A DNA stretch of 8,223 nt from Marinospirillum sp. (GTDB lineage Bacteria > Pseudomonadota > Gammaproteobacteria > Pseudomonadales > Halomonadaceae), in NCBI GenBank assembly GCA_007119985.1, contig SKOQ01000101.1:1-8223 (forward strand). Reading direction: 5' to 3'. The notes beneath the pieces were generated by a model. The model saw nothing but the letters and a program-made list of their open reading frames with translations, was not told the DNA's origin and did not search any database. Position 1 is the stretch's first letter; the number at the start of each line of letters is the position of its first letter. This document shows, one piece after another, positions 5,204-8,223 of the stretch. Made by a program: the position numbers and the translations under genes.

Positions 5204-5223
5204 TAAAGTTACTGAATGTAACT
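5204..5223 (+). promoter_or_regulatory. possible promoter/operator before the chemoreceptor gene
   Basis: TAAAGTTA at 5204-5211 resembles the -35 element of flagellar sigma-28 promoters (TAAAGTTT), but the element 11 bases further (TGTGCGCA) does not match GCCGATAA. It overlaps a dyad AGTTAC-TGAAT-GTAACT (5207-5223). The site lies 45-64 bases upstream of ATG 5268 and is only suggestive. Confidence 0.25.
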
Positions 5224-5267
5224 GTGCGCAGGTTCAAGTTAACCCTCTTGCTGTGGATTCTCTGCTT

Positions 5268-7313
5268 ATGCTCGCTCGTCTTTGGTCTCGCTGTCCCCTT
5301 CGTTGGCGTCTTTTCTTGGCTTTTTCTTTTGCCTTAGGCGTGATGCTGTTGGTCGCGCTGAGCTTGCAATCGCGCCACTTTGTTCAAAGCCGAGTCGATC
5401 ACCTCCTCGAGCAGGAGCTGCCCCAAAGCCTAGAACACTTGGGTTTGCAAATTTCGCTTGATCTCGCGCCGAGTATTCAGCTGTCGCGCGGGCTGGCGCA
5501 GAATCCCTTCCTGCATCGCTGGATCGAGGCTGGTCTTCCTAATGCAGGCCGTGCAGATGCCGAAGTGGCGTTACGCCAGGTCCGAGACGAAGTGGGGGCC
5601 TCGGGTGCTTTTTTAGCCGCTTCAGTAGCCGGAGAAGTCCACTACTTCTACTTTCAGGGTGATCAAATTCATCAGCGGATTTTTCATCCAGAGGCGGCTT
5701 CAGATGGCTGGTACTATCGTTATCTCGCGCGCCAGCTGCCCTACGAGCTCAATCTAGACACCAATGATTATGCTGAGGGTCGGCTGCGAATGTTTGTCAA
5801 CTATTCCAGCCGAGCTCAAGATACCCGTGTTAATCAGCCGCTGCTGGTCGCTGGTGTGAGCCTCGATGCCCGTGCTTTGGGGGAGATGATCAGCCAGTAT
5901 CGTTTGGCTGGATTGGGCCGGGCCTCCTTAGTCCATCCCAATGGGCAAATCGAAATCAGCCATGAAGCGAGCCGTCTGCCTTGGGTCGCGCAGCAACCAG
6001 ATTGGAGTGCTCTGCTCAATCCTGAGGCCATTCAAGTGCGCGAGATCACCCGTTCAGAGATCGATCATGGGCAGCCTTTTTTTGTGGCCAGCTATTGGCT
6101 TGCAGATTTACAACGCTTTGTGGTGGTCGAAGTTGAGCGAGAAGCGTTGATTGCCCCCATTCATCAGCAATGGCGTGATGCCTTGCTGCTGGCTTTGGGT
6201 TTGGTTTTGATCAGCCTTGTGGTGCTGCTGCCTTTGTCCAATAGCCTGATGGGGCCCTTGATGGCCTTCCAGCGCCAGCTGATCAGTATGACCCAAAGCC
6301 TGGATTTAAAGCAGCCAATCCAAGTGAAGGATCGTGCGGAAATCGGACAGTTAGCAGAGCAGAGTAATCAGCTCTTTGCGCGTCTTGATCAGGTGATGAC
6401 CCAAGTGATGCAAAGTGCGGGCGAACTCTCGCAATCGGCCCATCGCTTGGCCCATACAGCGGGTCTTGTGCATCATCATCAGGATATTCAGCAGGCGATG
6501 AGCCAGACCATGGCGGCTGCGATAGAGGAGATGTCTTCCTCTGTCGCTGAAATCACCTCGACGATGGAAGAACTGTCGACTTCTTCCACGCAAATTGCCG
6601 ATCACTCGCAATCCGTTGTCGATGTCGCCAATGTGACACTGCAGAACAGCCAAGAGGGGGCGCAGGCGATGCAGGAGTTAGAGCAGCGCATGGCGGTGAT
6701 CGATGAAGAAAATCAGCAGAGCTTGGCTGAAATCATGGCCTTAGGTGCCAAGTCGAAAGAAATCAGTCAGGTCATGGATTTAATCAACACGCTGGCGGAT
6801 CAAACCAAACTTATTGCTTTTAACGCGGCCTTAGAAGCCTCTAGCGCCGGTGAATCGGGCAAGCGTTTTTCTGTTGTGGCGGCGGAGATACGTCGCTTAG
6901 CGGATAGCGTGACTGATTCGACGCGCGATATCGAGCAGCGTACCCAGGAAATCCAAGCTGCGATCCAACGTTTGGTGATGACCTCGGAAAAAGGAGCCTT
7001 ATCGATTCAGCAAGGTCGCCTTGTCAGCTCGAAAACAGCGGCGGATCTTGAAGGTCTGGTGGCGGCAGCGGCGCAAACCAGCCACGCCGCGCAACAGATT
7101 TCACTGTCAACACGTCAGCAGAAGACGGCCAGCAGCCAGGTGGTGGTCGCTCTGCGCGATATTGCTGCCGCCAGCACCCATAACGCACAATCGGTGCGAC
7201 ATATCACCGAGATCAGTGAAGAGATGCTGCAGATGGCGGACACCTTATCAGGCTTGGTGAGTGCTTTTCAGGCCCAGCAAGCCAGTCAGAAATCGGCGAG
7301 CCCTGAGGCATGA
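5268..7313 (+). CDS. methyl-accepting chemotaxis protein with dCache-like sensor and divergent signalling tip
   Basis: This is a 681-aa transmembrane chemoreceptor. TM1 is at about 14-33, followed by a periplasmic region of about 270 residues and TM2 at about 303-325. A HAMP-like segment (about 326-375) and a long coiled-coil signalling domain (to about 670) follow. The periplasmic part has a Cache signature, DGWYYRYLARQLPYELNLD (146-164) with FVNY (176-179), seen in dCache sensors that bind small metabolites. The hairpin tip reads DQTKLIAFNAALEASSAGE (511-529) instead of the canonical QTNLLALNAAIEAARAGE, with K514, D511 and S526 differing from E. coli Tsr N376, F373 and R388. No C-terminal NWETF tether is present. 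ATG 5268 puts a short basic segment before TM1; upstream GTG 5253 and TTG 5181 are also in frame. The stop overlaps the cheB start. Confidence 0.93.
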   Translation: MLARLWSRCPLRWRLFLAFSFALGVMLLVALSLQSRHFVQSRVDHLLEQELPQSLEHLGLQISLDLAPSIQLSRGLAQNPFLHRWIEAGLPNAGRADAEVALRQVRDEVGASGAFLAASVAGEVHYFYFQGDQIHQRIFHPEAASDGWYYRYLARQLPYELNLDTNDYAEGRLRMFVNYSSRAQDTRVNQPLLVAGVSLDARALGEMISQYRLAGLGRASLVHPNGQIEISHEASRLPWVAQQPDWSALLNPEAIQVREITRSEIDHGQPFFVASYWLADLQRFVVVEVEREALIAPIHQQWRDALLLALGLVLISLVVLLPLSNSLMGPLMAFQRQLISMTQSLDLKQPIQVKDRAEIGQLAEQSNQLFARLDQVMTQVMQSAGELSQSAHRLAHTAGLVHHHQDIQQAMSQTMAAAIEEMSSSVAEITSTMEELSTSSTQIADHSQSVVDVANVTLQNSQEGAQAMQELEQRMAVIDEENQQSLAEIMALGAKSKEISQVMDLINTLADQTKLIAFNAALEASSAGESGKRFSVVAAEIRRLADSVTDSTRDIEQRTQEIQAAIQRLVMTSEKGALSIQQGRLVSSKTAADLEGLVAAAAQTSHAAQQISLSTRQQKTASSQVVVALRDIAAASTHNAQSVRHITEISEEMLQMADTLSGLVSAFQAQQASQKSASPEA

Positions 7314-8223
7314 TTAGAAATCGCCCTTTGCGTGTGGTGATCGCGGATGATTCCGCGCTCGCCCGCCAGCTGTTGGTGGCGCTTTTAGAACAGGCGGGGG
7401 GAATTGAGGTTGTGGGGGAGGCCGCAGATGGTCTTGAGGCGATCGAGCTGGTGCGTCGCCATCAGCCGGATTTGCTGACACTGGATCTGAATATGCCAGT
7501 GATGGATGGCTTGCAAACGATAGAGACCTTAATGCACAGCAAGGCGCTGCCGATTCTGGTGGTGAGCAGTGAGGGCGATGCTCAGCGTGCCTATCAAGCT
7601 TTAGAGCTCGGTGCGCTCGAAGTGATCCCTAAGCCGGAGATGAACGCGCCAGAAGCGGCGGAATTTATTCGTCAGGTCCGGCTCTTTGCGGGTATTCCGA
7701 TGATTACTCGCACCCGCTCCAAAGCCGCGCAGGTGACGAGGCTCACTCCACCTCCAGCGTTGATGTCGGCTTCCTCTAGTCTAGCAAAACGCTTGGTGGT
7801 CATTGCCTCCTCAACCGGTGGCCCCCAGGCCTTGGCGCTGATCCTGCGTCAACTTCCTATCGACTTCCCCGCCCCCATTCTGATCGCCCAGCATATGAGT
7901 GATGGCTTTGTGGAAGGGCTGGCGCAGTGGCTGAACGGTCATACCGCCTTGACGGTCAGTGTTGCTGAAGAGGGGCAAGAGCCAGTTGCTGGGCAGGTTT
8001 ATCTTTCTCCTTCTGAATCCCACCTCGTGATCAGCCAGCAGGGACGTTTGGCGCTTCTGCCCCGTCAACAACAAGATATTTATCGCCCCAGCTGTGATGC
8101 GCTTTTGTTTTCGGCTGCCAAGGTGTTTCAGCAGCGGGCGATCGGTGTGATCTTGACAGGTATGGGGCAAGATGGTGCACAGGGTTTATGTGCCTTACAC
8201 CAAGCGGGCGGTATCACCTTGGC
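7310..8223 (+). CDS. cheB: CheB: chemotaxis response regulator / protein-glutamate methylesterase (3' end cut by window)
   Basis: 304 residues are visible and no stop is reached. The N-terminal receiver domain (about 6-125) has the acidic pair D13-D14, phospho-acceptor D59 in TLDLNMPVMDG, and K108 in IPKPE. After a linker (about 127-158) comes the CheB catalytic domain, with S168 in ASSTGGP, H195 in IAQHMSDGF and D288 in GMGQDGAQG, so the Ser-His-Asp triad is complete. CheB demethylates or deamidates receptor glutamyl/glutaminyl sites when phosphorylated by CheA, giving adaptation. ATG 7310 overlaps the receptor stop (ATGA) and TGAGG (7304-7308) precedes it, so the two genes are translationally coupled. 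No cheR, cheA or cheW is within the window; they may follow to the right. About 40-50 residues are probably missing. Confidence 0.95.
   Translation, partial: MIRNRPLRVVIADDSALARQLLVALLEQAGGIEVVGEAADGLEAIELVRRHQPDLLTLDLNMPVMDGLQTIETLMHSKALPILVVSSEGDAQRAYQALELGALEVIPKPEMNAPEAAEFIRQVRLFAGIPMITRTRSKAAQVTRLTPPPALMSASSSLAKRLVVIASSTGGPQALALILRQLPIDFPAPILIAQHMSDGFVEGLAQWLNGHTALTVSVAEEGQEPVAGQVYLSPSESHLVISQQGRLALLPRQQQDIYRPSCDALLFSAAKVFQQRAIGVILTGMGQDGAQGLCALHQAGGITL

Noticed and set aside
5181..5267. TTG start for the chemoreceptor, 29 codons upstream
   Set aside because: It would put 29 mainly polar residues with two cysteines before TM1, which fits poorly, and it overlaps the possible promoter dyad. 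ATG 5268 gives the usual short N-terminus.

Overview
The window looks like a gammaproteobacterial chromosome. This is inferred from the GloA, DASS and CDF family types, the MCP-CheB pair and a chromosomal integron array; no rRNA or other taxonomic marker is present, so genus is not claimed. It divides into three parts: the distal end of an integron cassette array (1 to about 1745), a strip of decayed DNA (about 1746-2151), and conventional chromosomal genes, all on the + strand (2152 to the end). Integron part: three attC-like sites punctuate the left 1.6 kb, at 1-91 (cut by the window edge), 980-1063 and 1503-1585. Their core sites fix the cassette boundaries. GTTATGC at 85-91 is the exact complement of GCATAAC at 980-986, so the two small genes at 104-487 and 524-985 lie in one cassette. 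GTTAGAG at 1152-1158 is the exact complement of CTCTAAC at 1503-1509, so the 107-aa gene at 1170-1493 is the next cassette. Between them lies a 95-bp gene-less insert with near-perfect terminal inverted repeats that interrupts the attC core. After the third attC comes a HigB-like toxin gene broken after about 34 codons, still preceded by a dyad that could be its operator. The integrase and attI would be expected to the left, outside the window. Decayed strip: after the higB fragment the same reading frame gives protein-like sequence through two stop codons and a 14-bp tandem duplication, ending at 2056. I read this as the dead 3' part of a chromosomal gene that I do not recognise, at the array/chromosome junction. 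Chromosomal part: a DASS-family (CitT/SLC13-like) anion transporter (2152-3618), a nickel-type glyoxalase I, gloA (3737-4159), a CDF-family cation transporter with an atypical metal site (4247-5161), a methyl-accepting chemotaxis protein with a dCache-like sensor and a divergent signalling tip (5268-7313), and a CheB receiver-methylesterase overlapping it by four bases and running off the window (7310-8223). The MCP and CheB form one translationally coupled unit, probably part of a dedicated chemosensory cluster that continues to the right. The transporters and gloA are neighbours with no obvious joint pathway.
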